From NCBI GenBank assembly GCA_000729835.1, contig JFHB01000006.1, forward strand, positions 372,001 to 436,000: 64,000 nt of DNA. Direction: 5' to 3'. The DNA is from Atkinsonella hypoxylon (lineage: Eukaryota > Ascomycota > Sordariomycetes > Hypocreales > Clavicipitaceae). Every line of letters starts with the position of its first letter. Position 1 is the stretch's first letter. Positions 10,941-23,749 of this stretch are shown one piece after another. The notes beneath the pieces were generated by a model that had not been told where the DNA came from, ran no database searches, and saw only the letters and a program-made list of their open reading frames with translations. Both the position numbers and the translations under genes were made by a program.

Positions 10941-13900
10941 ATGGATCAAGCAACGTCCCTAGAGGGGCTATCAAACCTCTTGAAGCAGATTCACGATCTG
11001 CCGCCAACAGAAGTTGCGAAGAGCGAAGAGCTCCGTATCCTGCGTGGCTCCAGTTGGAGAAAAACGGACATCCTCTCAGGAATCATCCAGACGGATCAGA
11101 TATTGCAACCTCCACTTCATTTGATACATGCCCTTCTGACTGAAACACCGGAACCTTGGCCGACAATACCTCTCGCACGCTGTTACGCCCATCTGTCGAA
11201 ACTTTTGTCCGACAAGTTGACATCAAATCCCAGAAGCGAAGAGGCAGCTCTTATGGCAGAGATCTCTTGCCTTGTTAAAAACTCATATAAATCCTTCTTG
11301 GATTTCATCAGTCAAGAGCCTAGGCCAGCCCTACGATCGACCAAGCCTGACGACTTCATCACACATCAAGGTTTGTACGAGTTTATCGCGAATTTCAATA
11401 TCACAGAACCATCAGTGCAAAGGAAGTCTGTTGTCGCCATCGCGTTGCCTAATGGACCACTTCTGGCTGCAACATGTATTGCCGCCGCTACATACTTCAC
11501 AGCAGCGCCAATAAATCCGGCGGCAGGGACAGAGCAGTTTCGGGCAGACATTCTGCAAGCTGACGCGAAATTTATCCTCACCAGCAAACATTACCATGAA
11601 AAATTGCAGTTGAAAGACCCGTGGGTGCATGACAACAAGATTCAAGTCATCATCGCCGAGTGGGACGGAAGCGATGGGATTCAGATGACGGAACCGGGTG
11701 GAGGGTCTTTAAAGTGCCGAAGCCCAAAGCCAGCCCCTAATCAATCAGATGACATAGCATTGATTCTCTTCACAAGTGGCACATCCGGAACGAGGAAAGT
11801 CGTACCAATCACCCTGCACTCTATCATTGCAGGTGTAGTTTTTGTCATAGACTCCTGGGGCTTGACTGCGACGGATACATGTCTGAATATGATGCCACTG
11901 TACCACGTGTAAGTGACCTTCCTCCGATTCTTAATCAGGATATCTGAACATAAAGACTGACATATTCTCATAGAGGAGGATTGGTTAGAAACATCTTTGC
12001 GCCCATGTGTTCGGCTGGATCTACTGTGTGTTCGGCAGCCTTTGATCCCAATTTATTCTGGGATGTCGTGGAGACATTGCAACCAACTTGGTACTACGCG
12101 TCCCCATCAATGCACTCAGTGATTCTAGAGCAGTCAAAGAAGCGACTCTCATCACTGAAAAGGAGTCAAGTCAGGCTCGTGTGCAACGCTGCAGGAGGCT
12201 TGTTGCCGTCCTTAGCTGGTCAACTTCGAGATACTTTCAATTGCGTTGTTCTTCCAAGTTATGGAATGACAGAGTATGTCACAATGGCCAAGACTAATCC
12301 TGCCAATTACCACCATGCAATATGGCCAATGCTGACACTGAGGACAGGTGCATGCCAATCTCAACGCCGCCTCTGGACTACAAGTTAGATCGGGAAGGCA
12401 CATCCGGGATCAGCGCCGGTCCCGAACTGACCATCTTAGATTGGTCGGAACAGAAAGTTGAATGCGGCAGCTTCGGCAGAATTTGCGTTCGTGGAGAGCC
12501 CGTCTTTCCAGGCTATCTGCGGCCGGACGGATCGTTTGACAAGTCTTCATTCAACAGAGATGGGTGGTTCGACACGGGTGACCTTGGGTACATGGACAAA
12601 GATGGCTATCTATACATCACTGGTCGAAGTAAAGAAGTCATCAACCGAGGCGGCGAGCTGATTTCGCCATTCGAGGTCGAGAACGCCATTATGTCTGCAG
12701 CGCTCTCGCCAGAGTCACCCATTTATGGTAAGGTAAGCCAAGTTCTGGCCTTTTCGGCAACCCATGACGTACTTCAAGAAGTAGTGGCGGTGGCACTTGT
12801 TGCATCACCAGGTAAAACAAGAGTCGATTTGAAGAATTTACAGACTGCTCTCCGATCTTCCTTGCAGCAAGTCAAATGGCCAGTCCTAATCACGTATATG
12901 AATGATCTACCAAAGAGAAATAATAAAGTGCTGCGGATCAAACTCGGGCAGAGACTCGGGCTGCCAGACGTACAGGACGATATGTCCTATCTGCAGCGAC
13001 ACTGGGAAGCCATCTGTCCTCCTGCAGATACAGCCTTATCTGAGCCAATCCATTGCGTTCCGTGTTCCATTGACGAAAAAGCATTGATTAAGTGCCTGGA
13101 TATTGCGGTTCCGACCGAAGTAAGATATCACATCCGCAAAACAAGGGACATGGGGATGCCAGAGGTGCTTTGTGCCCCTGCTAAGCATCACTACCCGGCT
13201 CCATCCCCGGCTCTGGTAAAAGGCATAAGAGAGCACCTAGCGAGCTCTCTGCATAATTATATGGTACCCGAGCAGATTTTCGTCTTGCAAGAGCCGTTGC
13301 CGACAAATGAACATGGGTGTGTTGATGATCGAGGTGTGCAGCTCACGCTGGATGCCATGTTCAGTGCCTCCATGGATAAGCTGGCAGGCTCTACGGAAGG
13401 TAGAGTTACCAAGATCTATGCCGATATGCTGTCTTGTCATCCATCTGAGCTCGAGAGAGATATAGATTTCTTTAGTCTTGGGGGCGACTCCCTGCGAGCT
13501 GGCCGCCTGGCCTCGGCTCTGCGGTCCGAATTCGGAGTTCAGGTACCAATCAGCATGATATTCAATGAGGGAACAATATGCGCAATCTCATCCTATGTCG
13601 ACAAACTTGCACAGCATTCGCCTCTCGAGTCGAAACAGGACGAGGTCGTTGGATGTGCCAAAACCAACAGCTCAACGAACCCACTGTTAATGGCAGCTCA
13701 ATTGATTCCCCTGGTTATCCTGTACCCCTTGCGACGTGCTTCTCAGTGGACTATGTTTATAGTCGTTCTCAGTTACACCCAGAATTGGCCCACCAACACA
13801 TCTGTCGCAGGTCGACTTTTCAACCTCACACTCAGCATTGTATTCTCAAGAGTTGTAACTAGGATCGTCGTCCCATTCGCTGGCATATTTGCGAAATGGG

Positions 13901-16068
13901 CAATAATAGGACGTTACCGCGAAGGGTTATATCCCATGTGGGGTTGGTATCATACTCGGTGGTGGATGGTGCAAAAAATTGTCAGCTTGTCCGGTCAAGG
14001 ATGGTTCGGTATGAATGACACGACGAGGACATGGTACTGCCGGCTAATGGGGGCTCGAATTGGAAAGAACGTAAAGTTCGCAGGGGCGTCTTTGGGAGAG
14101 TGGGATCTGTTGGACATTCGTGATGGAGCGGTTTTGACTCGCTGCATATGTCGCCCGTTTGCTGCCGAAGGCAACACCTCCATGTTTTTGGGTAAAATCG
14201 TCATTGGAGAGCGCGCATTTGTGGGCATATCATCCATAGTTGCAGCCGGTGCACAAGTCCCGGCTAACACATGTATTGGTGCAAACTCCTCAAGCTGGGA
14301 GTTGCAAGACGCAAACGAGACCAATCGTGAGCTTTCCCCGGGCGCAGCGCCCAAACCCCACTGGCTCTTAACATGCCTGTTCACCGTGCCGCTTCAATTG
14401 TCCTCCTGGTTCTTGTCTCTTCTGCCATGGATTGGCGGTCTCGTCGGCATGGTTATCCAGCAACCCCGACAAACCGGGACACCGTTGCGAAGCCTTCTAG
14501 AGTGGTTTGCAGAGCCACGCCGAGTTGCCTATCACTATCTCGCTCTCATACTGCGAACTCTGCTCAGCCCTATTACTATATTTGCCTTTGCTGTGAGTAT
14601 CAAGTTGCTTCTAGATGCTATATTCGGCAAGCTTGGTCCAGGGCCCTGGAAAGGCCGTGGCTCAATTCAAACATGGAGAGCACACCTAATCAAAAGCCTT
14701 ATGCCCGTGTCCCAACTTCATAACATGACGGGTATGTTTGGCCAACATTACGAAGCAACTTCCATTGCGCTGCGTATGTTGGGGAGTCGAATCGGGAAAC
14801 GTGTTTATTGGCCTGGCACAGGCCCCGGAATTGGTGATTACCATCTTCTCAACGTTGGCAATGATGTCATTTTTGGTTCCCGAGCAAATATTGTAACTAC
14901 TGATGCGACTGGTTCAGACACTATCATGATTCGAGATAGGGCTATGATAGCTGATCGGGTTTGCCTGTTTCCTGGCGTAGACGTTGGTGAACGAACCACG
15001 ATGGGTTCTGGAGCTCTGACACGCCGCAACCACAAGTACGAGCCCGACGCTACGTACGTCGGGTCCAAAGGAGGTGATGCCGTTTGTCTGACCATAGGAG
15101 GTCGAGAGAAGGCTCAACCCCGTCGGCGCATAAGCAGTGAAGACACTGGAGATCGAAGCGATACCAAGAAGTCGTCACCCCGTACTAGTGACGAAACGCT
15201 CAGGGGACCTGACGACACTGACAATGGCGCGGATGAACCATCTCTAGAGACTATCTCGCCCTTCGGAAGGGCATTCTATTTAAAGCTCGCACCCTACTAC
15301 GTTATGGGACAGTTCACTATATTCTGTTATTCTTCTTTCATGACCGTTCTGACAGCCTTTTATTGGAATGTGCCATACATTTCATCAGTACAGATTGTGA
15401 ACTTTCTAATGAATCGCTTCATTACGAAACAGAACACTATGGTTTATGAAGTCAGTGTCGTGTTCGGTTTATCAGCGATGACTATTGCTGTTCTCACGAC
15501 ACTGCAAGCTATTCTAGCTCTCGGCATAGTGATAGTATCTAAGCGGGTATTGCTTGGCCGCCGACAACCAGGCAACTACGATTGGGATAAGTCACCATAT
15601 TGTCAACGATGGCAGCTCTTCTTATGCATAGAAAAGATAAGGAGACAATGTTATCGCGGCACGGGCATCCTTGGTCTTCTGACAGGAACCAATTGGATCG
15701 TTCTTTACTTCCGCATGCTCGGTGCGAAGATTGGCAATGACTGCTCGCTGTTTGCTAACGGGAATCCTAATCTTATGTTCACTGAACCAGACCTCATCAC
15801 GCTGGGTGACAGAGTTGTGATAGATGACGCGAGTGTTGTTGCCCACATCAATACAAGAGGGAAGTTCGACCTAAACAAAATAGAGATCGGTAATCGCTGC
15901 GTGCTGCGTACTGGAAGTAGACTATTAAGCGGAGCTACAATGAAGCATGACAGTTGCCTCTTAGAGCATACCTTGATCATGGGGGGTGACATAGTTGAGG
16001 AAAAATGGACGATGCAGGGATGGCCAGCGGAAAAATATGCTGAATCCCGTTGTCATTTGGGACACTAA
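10941..16068 (+). CDS. Pls-like membrane NRPS (A-T-three C-lobe), epsilon-poly-amino-acid synthetase type
   Basis: Exons 10941-11908, 11974-12273 and 12348-16068 give 1662 residues. An adenylation domain (about 1-720) shows FTSGTSGTRKV (A3), YGMTE (A5), WFDTGDLGYMDKDG (A7), GRSKEVINRGGE (A8) and PKRNNKVLRI (A10 lysine). A carrier domain has LGGDSL at 800-805, with Ser804 for phosphopantetheine. After it come paired hydrophobic segments near 870-940, 1096-1180 and 1406-1475, alternating with three hexapeptide/beta-helix-like lobes near 960-1060, 1215-1320 and 1515-1645, each starting with an M/L-L/M-G-A/S-R/K-I-G motif. This A-T-TM-C1-TM-C2-TM-C3 order is that of Streptomyces epsilon-poly-lysine synthetase and its reported Epichloe homologue. 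No condensation or thioesterase domain is present. The substrate cannot be read from sequence by eye, and the neighbours are unrelated housekeeping genes. Introns are 65 and 74 nt with clean phases. Confidence 0.88.
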
Positions 16069-16333
16069 TTTATTGTTATTTTATTTTATTTTTATGGATT
16101 GTTGCAGATTTTTTGTTCTATTTCTCCCTGTTGCAAGCGCTATAATTTTTTTTGCGACAATTCCAGGGAATGATTAATGGTTTAGTTAGGGGTACGGCTG
16201 CGCCAGAAAATGGGTTTTTTTCCCCAAAAACGAAATAATTATATATAAAAAAAATGGCCTTCAAGGGTCTTAACGATTCGCATGTCAAATTCGTCATTGT
16301 CGAAAATTTATAAGTATAGATTAAACATCGCAT

Positions 16334-19031
16334 CTATTTCTTCCCTGCATACCCCGGCCCTCGCGAAGATCTACCGATCTTGCCTCGAATCACCTCTATG
16401 TCACTCGGAGTGAGCGCAGCAGGTGGTGGTTTCGCCCCTCGCAACAACATCGACTTGTGTGATTGTTGCAACTGTGGCGTTTCAAAGTATACACTGTATT
16501 CGGCATTAGAAGATCCATGCAGCTCTCGGCGAGACTTTAACCCCATTTTTATAGGACATTACCTGACTGATCTGTCGTAATCCAGATCTGGCATGCTTTT
16601 CCGCCCCAGTGGATAGTTTAAGGACCTATGAGGCACATAATCACCACCCTGTTTCTCAACCTTACCAGATAAACCACCGCTTGATTTAGGATTCAACTTA
16701 AATTTGGATGATTCTTGACGCTTAGAATAGAAACGTGTCAAGATGTCATCGTAAAGGCCTTCATTGTTTTCCGAAAGAACAAGCACATCCTTGCCAGGAG
16801 CGTTCCTTGCAGCCTCTGCTGAGCTCAATAACGGGTATTTTTCTTGTACGGCTGCCAAAAGCCGGGGCATGTCAATGAATGGTAACAAAGCCACGCCCTG
16901 CCACGCCATCTTCTTGCCGTTCAGGTCTACCTCAAATTCTTCCGGGTAGAAGTCGATGATTTCACTGTCCTTCTCTGTCATGAGCGGATGGAATACTGCA
17001 GGAAGAGCGTGTCGAGAAGCTGCTGGTAAAACACTCATCAATTGTTCAAATGGTCTCGATACTCTGCCCTTTTCAAAAACAACCTCCATGCTCGATATAT
17101 TCTTGAAGTCTGCAGCAAATGGAGCATAATGATAGGGGTAGTACCACTCCCAAGAAGGACAACCTTGGAAATAGTACAGCAGAACCCATGCCAAGCCTTC
17201 CACATAAGCTTTTGCTACACCGTGCCTGAACTCGATGTCTTCAGGTGGACGATGAAACTTCTGTTGATAGTACCTGTCGGCATAACCATCCTCCCAGAGT
17301 CGAACCGTGTCGACGGGGCCATCGTCTTTGCCTGAGTCCTTTGGAACGGGCTGGTCCGACTCCGAAAGTGCTTTCTGCTTGGTATCGTCTGCCTCGTCTG
17401 AAGCTTTGCGCTTGCCTAGAACAGACGGGGCAGCTTCAGAAAAGGGTTCCATTCGCTTGGCGGCTCGCAGCTGTTCCCTCATTGCACTTGCCGCACTTTT
17501 ATTGGCCGTGTTCGCATCTTGTACGTTGGACCTATTTACAACCATATCGTGCGTGATAACTGGAGGCGGCTCTTTTGGATATGTTGAGATTGGATGGAGG
17601 GAAAGACCACGTGAAGGATCGTGATGACCGCTTCTGTACTTGTCACCGTTCGCGCTGCGGCCGTTTCCGCGCGACTGACTTTCATTCTGCAGCTTCCTTC
17701 TCTTGGCATTTGCTTCTCTGCGATCCTCTTGCTCTTTCCGACGTTTGAATATGCCATCTTCCTGCATTGCTAGTCCATCCAGGATGCGTTGAGCTCTCTC
17801 GAAATCTATATGACCGTCCTTGGTGACATAACCCCCCATTTTGGGTAGGTTGTTTCTCCATATGGTTGTCAAAGTGTCGATACCATGCTCTCGAATTTCC
17901 AAGGCAGGAAGATGAGGCAAAAAATCATTGCCGACAAAGCAGCACATGAATACCCAGTCATCGATAGCTCGCTCCAGATCAAACCGAAAAGGTAGCCCGG
18001 GAACAGCCAGCTCTACTGCAAGATATTCTCGCAAGACTGACACATGAAGCCATATAAAAGGCTTGAGTGAGGATGGCGCTGGCGGCGCGTCAGCATCGCT
18101 TGTCTTCTCTTTCACCTCGCCCCGGCAATTACGGGCTTCGTGTCCTTTCTGCCCACATATTTGGCACATTCGGGTGGTGCGTTCCTGAAAAAAAACGTCT
18201 TCCCGAAGTACGCGAAAGTGAGGCTCGTGCGTGGCCAAGCCCAACATGATCAGATCGGCATCCAGGCCATAGATCACATGGCGCGTGTTCGGGTCATGGT
18301 CGGGGCTGGCTCTCTGTGACCGAATGAAGTTCATGATTTTGTGCTCGCCTTCTCCAGGAACTGTGGCATCGGAAATGAGAACTTTCGTGTTGGCCCAAGC
18401 GGGATCAGTGTTGAGTTTGTATTGGCACCAATATCGCAAGCTGACTGCTAGTATATCCATGAACGGTGTTCCCGGCGTGATCGAGTTGGTATCGAAAACC
18501 TGTTTAGCAATGTTTCCAGAGTGTTCCGGTGGCAGTACGCCACCATTCTGCTGCTTAACGAGTTTTAGAAGCTCTTGCTTGTTCTCCTCTTTCGCCTTCG
18601 CATCCTGCGCCGAACGGAAACGCCTTGATCTTTGTTGATTCATTTTGGCTCTAGGCGCAACTCCATCTGGAAGAACCTGTTAGCATTGCCTGTACTATCA
18701 GGGAAGGAAAGAAAGTCTTACCGACGGCGATCATGAGAAGTTTTCGCGGTCTGACCATATTTACTACACGGTCTGTGTATTTGAAGATTTCGAGCATCAT
18801 TGCTTCCTCATCTGCTGGCGCCGGCTTGTCCTCAGGGTGTGCGCAAGGATGCACGATGCCGTTCATGTCAAGATAAAGATTATCAAACTCCTCGCCGTTG
18901 GGATTACGTCCCGTAGTGTCAACAGGCACAACCGATCCATCGGGTAGGACAACTGGCTGGTCTTCGATGACTGGTGAAATAATTTTCGGGTACTTGTTGG
19001 AGAGCCATCTGAAGGCAGCTGGAATGCCCAT
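16334..19031 (-). CDS. rat1: 5'-3' exoribonuclease 2 (RAT1/XRN2)
   Basis: This nuclear 5'-3' exoribonuclease works in RNA polymerase II torpedo termination and rRNA/snoRNA processing. Exons are 19031-18722, 18666-16563 and 16493-16334, giving 857 residues. The N-terminus MGIPAAFRWLSNKYPKIISP, the acidic-site motifs LYLDMNG, ATVPGEGEHKIMNFIRSQ and YGLDADLIMLGLATHEP, and the CCHC knuckle CQICGQKGHEARNC (a fungal RAT1 trait) are all present. The start at 19031 is the family start; the frame upstream opens only with TTG. Intron 2 (16562-16494, 69 nt) was placed because joining DYDRSV to SVYFETP restores the conserved tail before KSMLLRG; without it an in-frame TAA ends the protein early. Divergent from USO1. 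Confidence 0.95.
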
Positions 19032-19853
19032 ATTGCCAATATCAAACCACGCTCTGGCAGTCAATTATCATGAGCTGATGATGTGTGGATGAAGGCCAAG
19101 TCGCTTGCGCATCCCAGTTATCTCGCGATCTGCCTTTTGCGTACCAACAATGTTTTAGGCTAGAGCCACTCCCTGCTTACTCAGCCATGACATTCTCTAG
19201 AAGTTGTCAGCAGCCACACTAGGATCTACATAAGGCTCTAGGTACCTCGATAGGTACCTCTAGGAGGCATGCACCAGTAGTATTCATTAGCCTCACTTTT
19301 GATCCACATTTCCGCCGTTTTGTGACTGCCATCGCATGCCAACCCCGATTCTGTAAGCTCTAATAAGACAGGACAAACATGGCCATAGATCTCTGCCTGA
19401 CAATGCTGAACTGTCCTATAATTCATAGCAAGCTGGTCAATGTCACCAGAATCCGGCTTGGCGCGCGATTGTACTTATTTTGCCATATACATTCAATGGT
19501 AACATTAGGTTGGGTACTCTTGGCAACGAACTACATTCACTTAAGTTAAGTGCCTGTGGCTAGCTCCCCATTTGTGCATGTGGCTAAGGAGGTCGACGGT
19601 ACCTTAGGTGGTGGAGCTCTGGAACTCAGGCTTTGTACCTTCATGCCATTTGCCAGTGATAAGCTGCGGTAGCATTTTAGCTCCCAGCTCGTCTCCAGCC
19701 AGACACGAGGTCGATAGGCGCCTCTTCACCGGACACTTTTTAAAGACAGCTCTCTACTTCCAAGCGAGCCCTTCTTCGCTATTGAAGCTCCAACGAGAGC
19801 TCAATTGCAGAGAGAGAAGCCAATCCTTCAATGGCACTGGGCTTTTCGACGAC
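19032..19853. promoter_or_regulatory. Divergent promoter region, RAT1/USO1
   Basis: An 822-bp head-to-head gap. It contains an intergenic TAGGTACCT-type motif cluster at 19237-19264. The USO1 frame is open upstream of its ATG back to 19608, so a longer USO1 N-terminus is not fully excluded. No specific factor site was identified. Confidence 0.4.
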
Positions 19854-22800
19854 ATGTTTTCTATTGCGACGACGCCAGCGAAACAATCTGTTGGCGAAAC
19901 CATAACTGTGCTTAGCGCGCGGCTCAATTCGGCGACTTTGCTCGAGGACCGACGAGCCGCAATATTAGGCTTGCGAAGCTTTGCGAAAGACTTTCCAGCT
20001 TCGGTTGCATCCGGTGCTTTGAGGAGTCTAATCGGAAGCTTGGCCAAGGATGGCGATGATGTCGACACCGTGAAAGTGGTCCTGGAGACACTTTTGCTAT
20101 TATTCAACCCTAACCAGGAAAGTCCTGAAGCTTCTGATGAGGTGTTGCTCTGGGTTGCAGATGAGTTCACCCAAAGACAGGAAAATATCACATTGCTGCT
20201 TGATTTTGTCGTATCTAGCGACTTTTATTCTCGTCTCTACTCGTTGCAGCTTCTTTCCGCCATCTTGTCAGCACGCTCTGAACGAACCGAAGAGTGTATC
20301 TTTACTGCACCGTTGGGGATCAACAGGCTCGTCACCACCCTCGAGGACAAACGAGAAGCGGTGCGCGATGAGTGCATCAATTTGCTCATCTCACTCACCC
20401 CGGGTTCGAGGGAACTTCAGAAACTAGTGGCTTTTGAAAACGCGTTCGAACGAATATTCGCTATCATGGCCGTCGATGGATCACTTGCAGAAGGCGGACG
20501 AACTGTCGAGGATTGCCTAATTCTTCTAGCAAACCTTCTGCGTCGAAACGTGTCGAATCAGTCGCTGTTTCGAGAATCCGGATGTATCGCGAGTCTAGCC
20601 ACTTTACTCGAGGATTTGCTAAAGTCCCAACTGTCGGATACTGATATGGCAGTATGGGCTCAAACGCAGCGTGACCGAAACATCTACGCCTTTCTCGCAG
20701 TCCTCCGCCTCTTCTTTACTCCCGGCTCGGCTAGTGTGGCTGTAAATCAAGAAGCGTTCTGGAGGCATGGCTTGGTTTACAACATTCTTCAGCTAGCATT
20801 TTCTCGCACAGACGGTCAAATAGCGATCAAAGCAGAGGTGAGGAAAATACCTTAGATTTTGTCGACGCGAATGCGAGTTGTAACATTGCTCGTGCAGGCT
20901 TTGACGACATGCGGTGACATGATCAAAGGCTCCAAATCATTGCAAGAAAATTTTGCCCAGCTGATGGTCCCAGCGCCCTTGCTTGCAGAAGATAACGTAG
21001 GAGGCTCAAGTGTAGACCTTTCGGCAAAAACGTACGTTATTGACGGTTTGTTGGATTTGACCCTAAATACGTCTGATCCTCTAGGCTTTGACCTTCGATA
21101 TTCTGCCTGCGAATGCCTCAAGGCTTATTTTGCAGATCATTCCGAGATCAGACTTCACTTTCTGTCAAGGGCAATAGATGGATACACTTCTGGTGCCGAG
21201 GAGTCTGCAAACATCTTGACCGTACTCTTGCGGCCAGATTCAATTAAATTTGCTCGCGATCCTTACAGGCAGTGGTTTGCTTCGGTCCTTGCCTTCCATT
21301 TACTACATGACAATCCCGCAGCAAAGGCGAATCTACTCACTGTCATGGAAGGCGATGCATCAAATGACGAGGAGGTTGTTACGAGCATCCAAATGGTTGC
21401 AGCTCATCTCATATCTGGTATATCTCGCGGTGATGACGCCAGGGTTCTGGTGGGTTATTTGATGTTACTTTCAGGTTGGACTTTCGAGGATCTGGACGCT
21501 GTAAATGATTTTCTGGCTGAGGGAAGTAACGTTCAGAGTCTTATTCAAGCCGTTACCCAACCATCTGTCTCTGGCGGGGACATAGTGCAGGGTCTTTGCG
21601 CGTTGCTTCTTGGTATGATATACGAATTCTCAACTAAAGATTCGCCGCTTCCCCGGAAGAATCTGCACTCTATCATGACGAAAGGGATGGATCGAGAGCA
21701 GTACTTAGACCGCTTGACTCGCCTTCGAAGCCACCCGCTCATACGAGATTTTGAAGTAACTTCGCAGAAGTTCCATCCATCTACCGGCAATGGCCTTCCG
21801 GATGTTTTCTTCGACGCAGCGTTTGTTAATTTTTTTAAAGACAATTACAGTCGGGTTGGAAGATCCATGGACAGAGCACCAGAGCTTGAGATTTCCGTCA
21901 TTGCTAATGGCGTCCAAAGGGGTATATCCCGGGAGCTTGTAGACTCTCTACGGAGCCAGGTGGAGGATAGGGAACGCACTCTGGGGGAATTACAGAACAA
22001 GATAGCATCTCTTGAAGACACAATTAATAACCGCGAGGCGGAGCATCGCCGCTTAACAGAACGGCTCACGATGGAGCTTTCTAAGCTCGAGGTGTCACTG
22101 AGACAAGCCGAGCAGACTCATGAAGAAAAGACTCGGTATGTTGCGATAATCAAGTGCTTGGGACGGTTGCTCATGCTTTCATAGGGAATTTCAGCAGCAG
22201 CAGATGGCCATGCAACTGAAGCTAGAGCAACAAGCCGCATTAGCACAGAGTCACATCAGCTCGAGAGAGACACAGCTTCAGAATGATTTGGTTCAAGTAC
22301 AGAAAGATGCTCATTCCGAGGTCGAGCGAGTCCGTCTACGAGCCGAAGCAGAAGTAGCTGACCTGAAGGCATCAATAAATCGTCTCGAGGTTGACTTGAT
22401 CAAGGTGAGTCTTCTTCTGACGATTGAGATATGTTCAGCAGAAATTTGACCACATAGACAGGCCAACAAGAACAAAAACCTAGAAGTTCAGAGACTCCGG
22501 GAACAGCACGACAAAGTTTTAGCCACGGAAATTGACAAGAGAAAAGAAGTAGAAGCGCGGGCTGAACACCTGGAGGTACAGCTTCGTGAGGTTACGGTAA
22601 AGGCTGAAGAACGGCATGCGGAGGCCGAGACAGTAAGCTCTGATCAAGATTCCTGGGGATATTTAATACGGACAAATTCTGATTGAAATAGCTCGGAGCA
22701 AAACTTTCCAATGAAATCGCCGCGAAAAACACAGCACAAGCCGAGCTCGATGATTTGTTAATAGTTTTCGGGGATTTAGAAGAGAAGGTAGCCAGATGCA

Positions 22801-22968
22801 AGGTAAGTGTCATTCGTATGCGAGACAAGAGGGCTGTCTAACTCTATTTTTTTTTGTTCCCGCTAGGCGCGTCTCCGGGAACTTGGCGATGAGGTTTCAG
22901 ACATAGAAGAAGATAATAATGGTGATGGCGATGGAGATTGCGGTGGAGATAGTGTGAAAGACGATTGA
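19854..22968 (+). CDS. uso1: Vesicle tethering factor USO1/p115
   Basis: This is a coiled-coil tether for ER-to-Golgi COPII vesicles. Six exons: 19854-20837, 20898-22135, 22185-22404, 22462-22632, 22692-22802 and 22867-22968, giving 941 residues. The armadillo-like head (about 1-640) has KQSVGETITVLSARL, LLEDRRAAILGLRSFAKDFP, ECLKAYF and SGWTFEDLDAVNDFL. A coiled coil follows from about 680 (RSQVEDRERTLGELQNKIAS onward) and then an acidic tail (EVSDIEEDNN, then Gly/Asp-rich). The start at 19854 (MFSIATTPAKQS) is chosen because it begins at the conserved head. All introns (49-64 nt) have GT-AG ends and consistent phase. A MITE begins 186 bp after the stop codon. Confidence 0.93.
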
Positions 22969-23154
22969 AGAAGATCTGCGAGATTGCCGTTTGGCGATTG
23001 ACGATGGGAGTTGTATTGGATCCACCCGCCAATCTTGGTGGTCCCCCGCTATTGGAAGGTGCTTCATTTTGCTGAGATCCAAGTTACTTGTGGATCTACC
23101 TTGAATGAATAAGAAAAAAAAAAAAACCCCAAATTACCCGCCACGGAGGGGCTA

Positions 23155-23563
23155 CGGAGAGTCAAGTCAAAAGTCCTGCCGGTTGCATGGACCCCTGTTA
23201 AGGCTGCAGAAGACCTAATTGGCTGATTAAGCTATAAGCCCTATAATAAATATATAATAGGCTTACCCCTCTTCTCCCTCCTAACCTATTAGATTATAAT
23301 AGCCTTAACAGCTATCCCTTAATAGGCTAGCTATAAAGATAAGATACACTAATTATTACTACTAAGCTTAGTATTAATTTAAGAACTATAAATAAAATAT
23401 TTATTAGAGCTATTAAATAAAGGTTTAACTTTTATATATAATTTATATTAGTGCTTTTTATATTTTTTGCTGCGTTATTGTAGTTTATTTTAGATATTTT
23501 CTGCTGCACTAGACCGCTTTAGGCAGGCCTCCCCACTGGCAGGACTTTTGACTTGACTTTCCG
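23155..23563 (+). mobile_element. TA-flanked MITE, copy 1 (409 bp)
   Basis: A non-autonomous DNA element with 26-bp terminal inverted repeats: left CGGAGAGTCAAGTC..CTGCC, right GGCAG..GACTTGACTTTCCG, one mismatch. It is flanked on both sides by TA (23153-23154 and 23564-23565), as for Tc1/mariner-type insertions. The interior is AT-rich with no coding frame. A second copy of identical length lies inverted at 61885-62293; I count 15 differences between them, 12 of them transitions. It sits 186 bp after USO1 and 187 bp before the PRMT3-like ATG. Confidence 0.93.
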
Positions 23564-23749
23564 TACGTAGCGCCACAATATATCAAATGTCAGGCTTGCT
23601 CAATTTCTTCGTTTAGAACTAGAATTCCCCGTTCTGAAGCAGTCCTAAGAAAAGGCTGGAAACCAAAGCTAGTCGAACAAGCTCTTTGTCCGTCATAGAC
23701 ACCAAGGTCAAACGAATATCATCACTATTCCTCCACCAAGCTACCCAAT

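Noticed and set aside
11366..11645. Minus-strand frames inside the Pls-like gene
   Set aside because: They are shadows of the adenylation-domain codons; the plus frame carries all family motifs.
10941..16068. Horizontal transfer of the Pls-like gene from bacteria
   Set aside because: The gene has two fungal-type introns and base composition like its neighbours; similar genes are known in fungi. Transfer is not excluded but nothing in the sequence supports it as recent.
16334..16546. Separate small gene starting MGLKSRRELHGSS downstream of RAT1
   Set aside because: Splicing from 16563 to 16493 joins it to RAT1 and restores the conserved tail, so it is the last RAT1 exon plus intron sequence.
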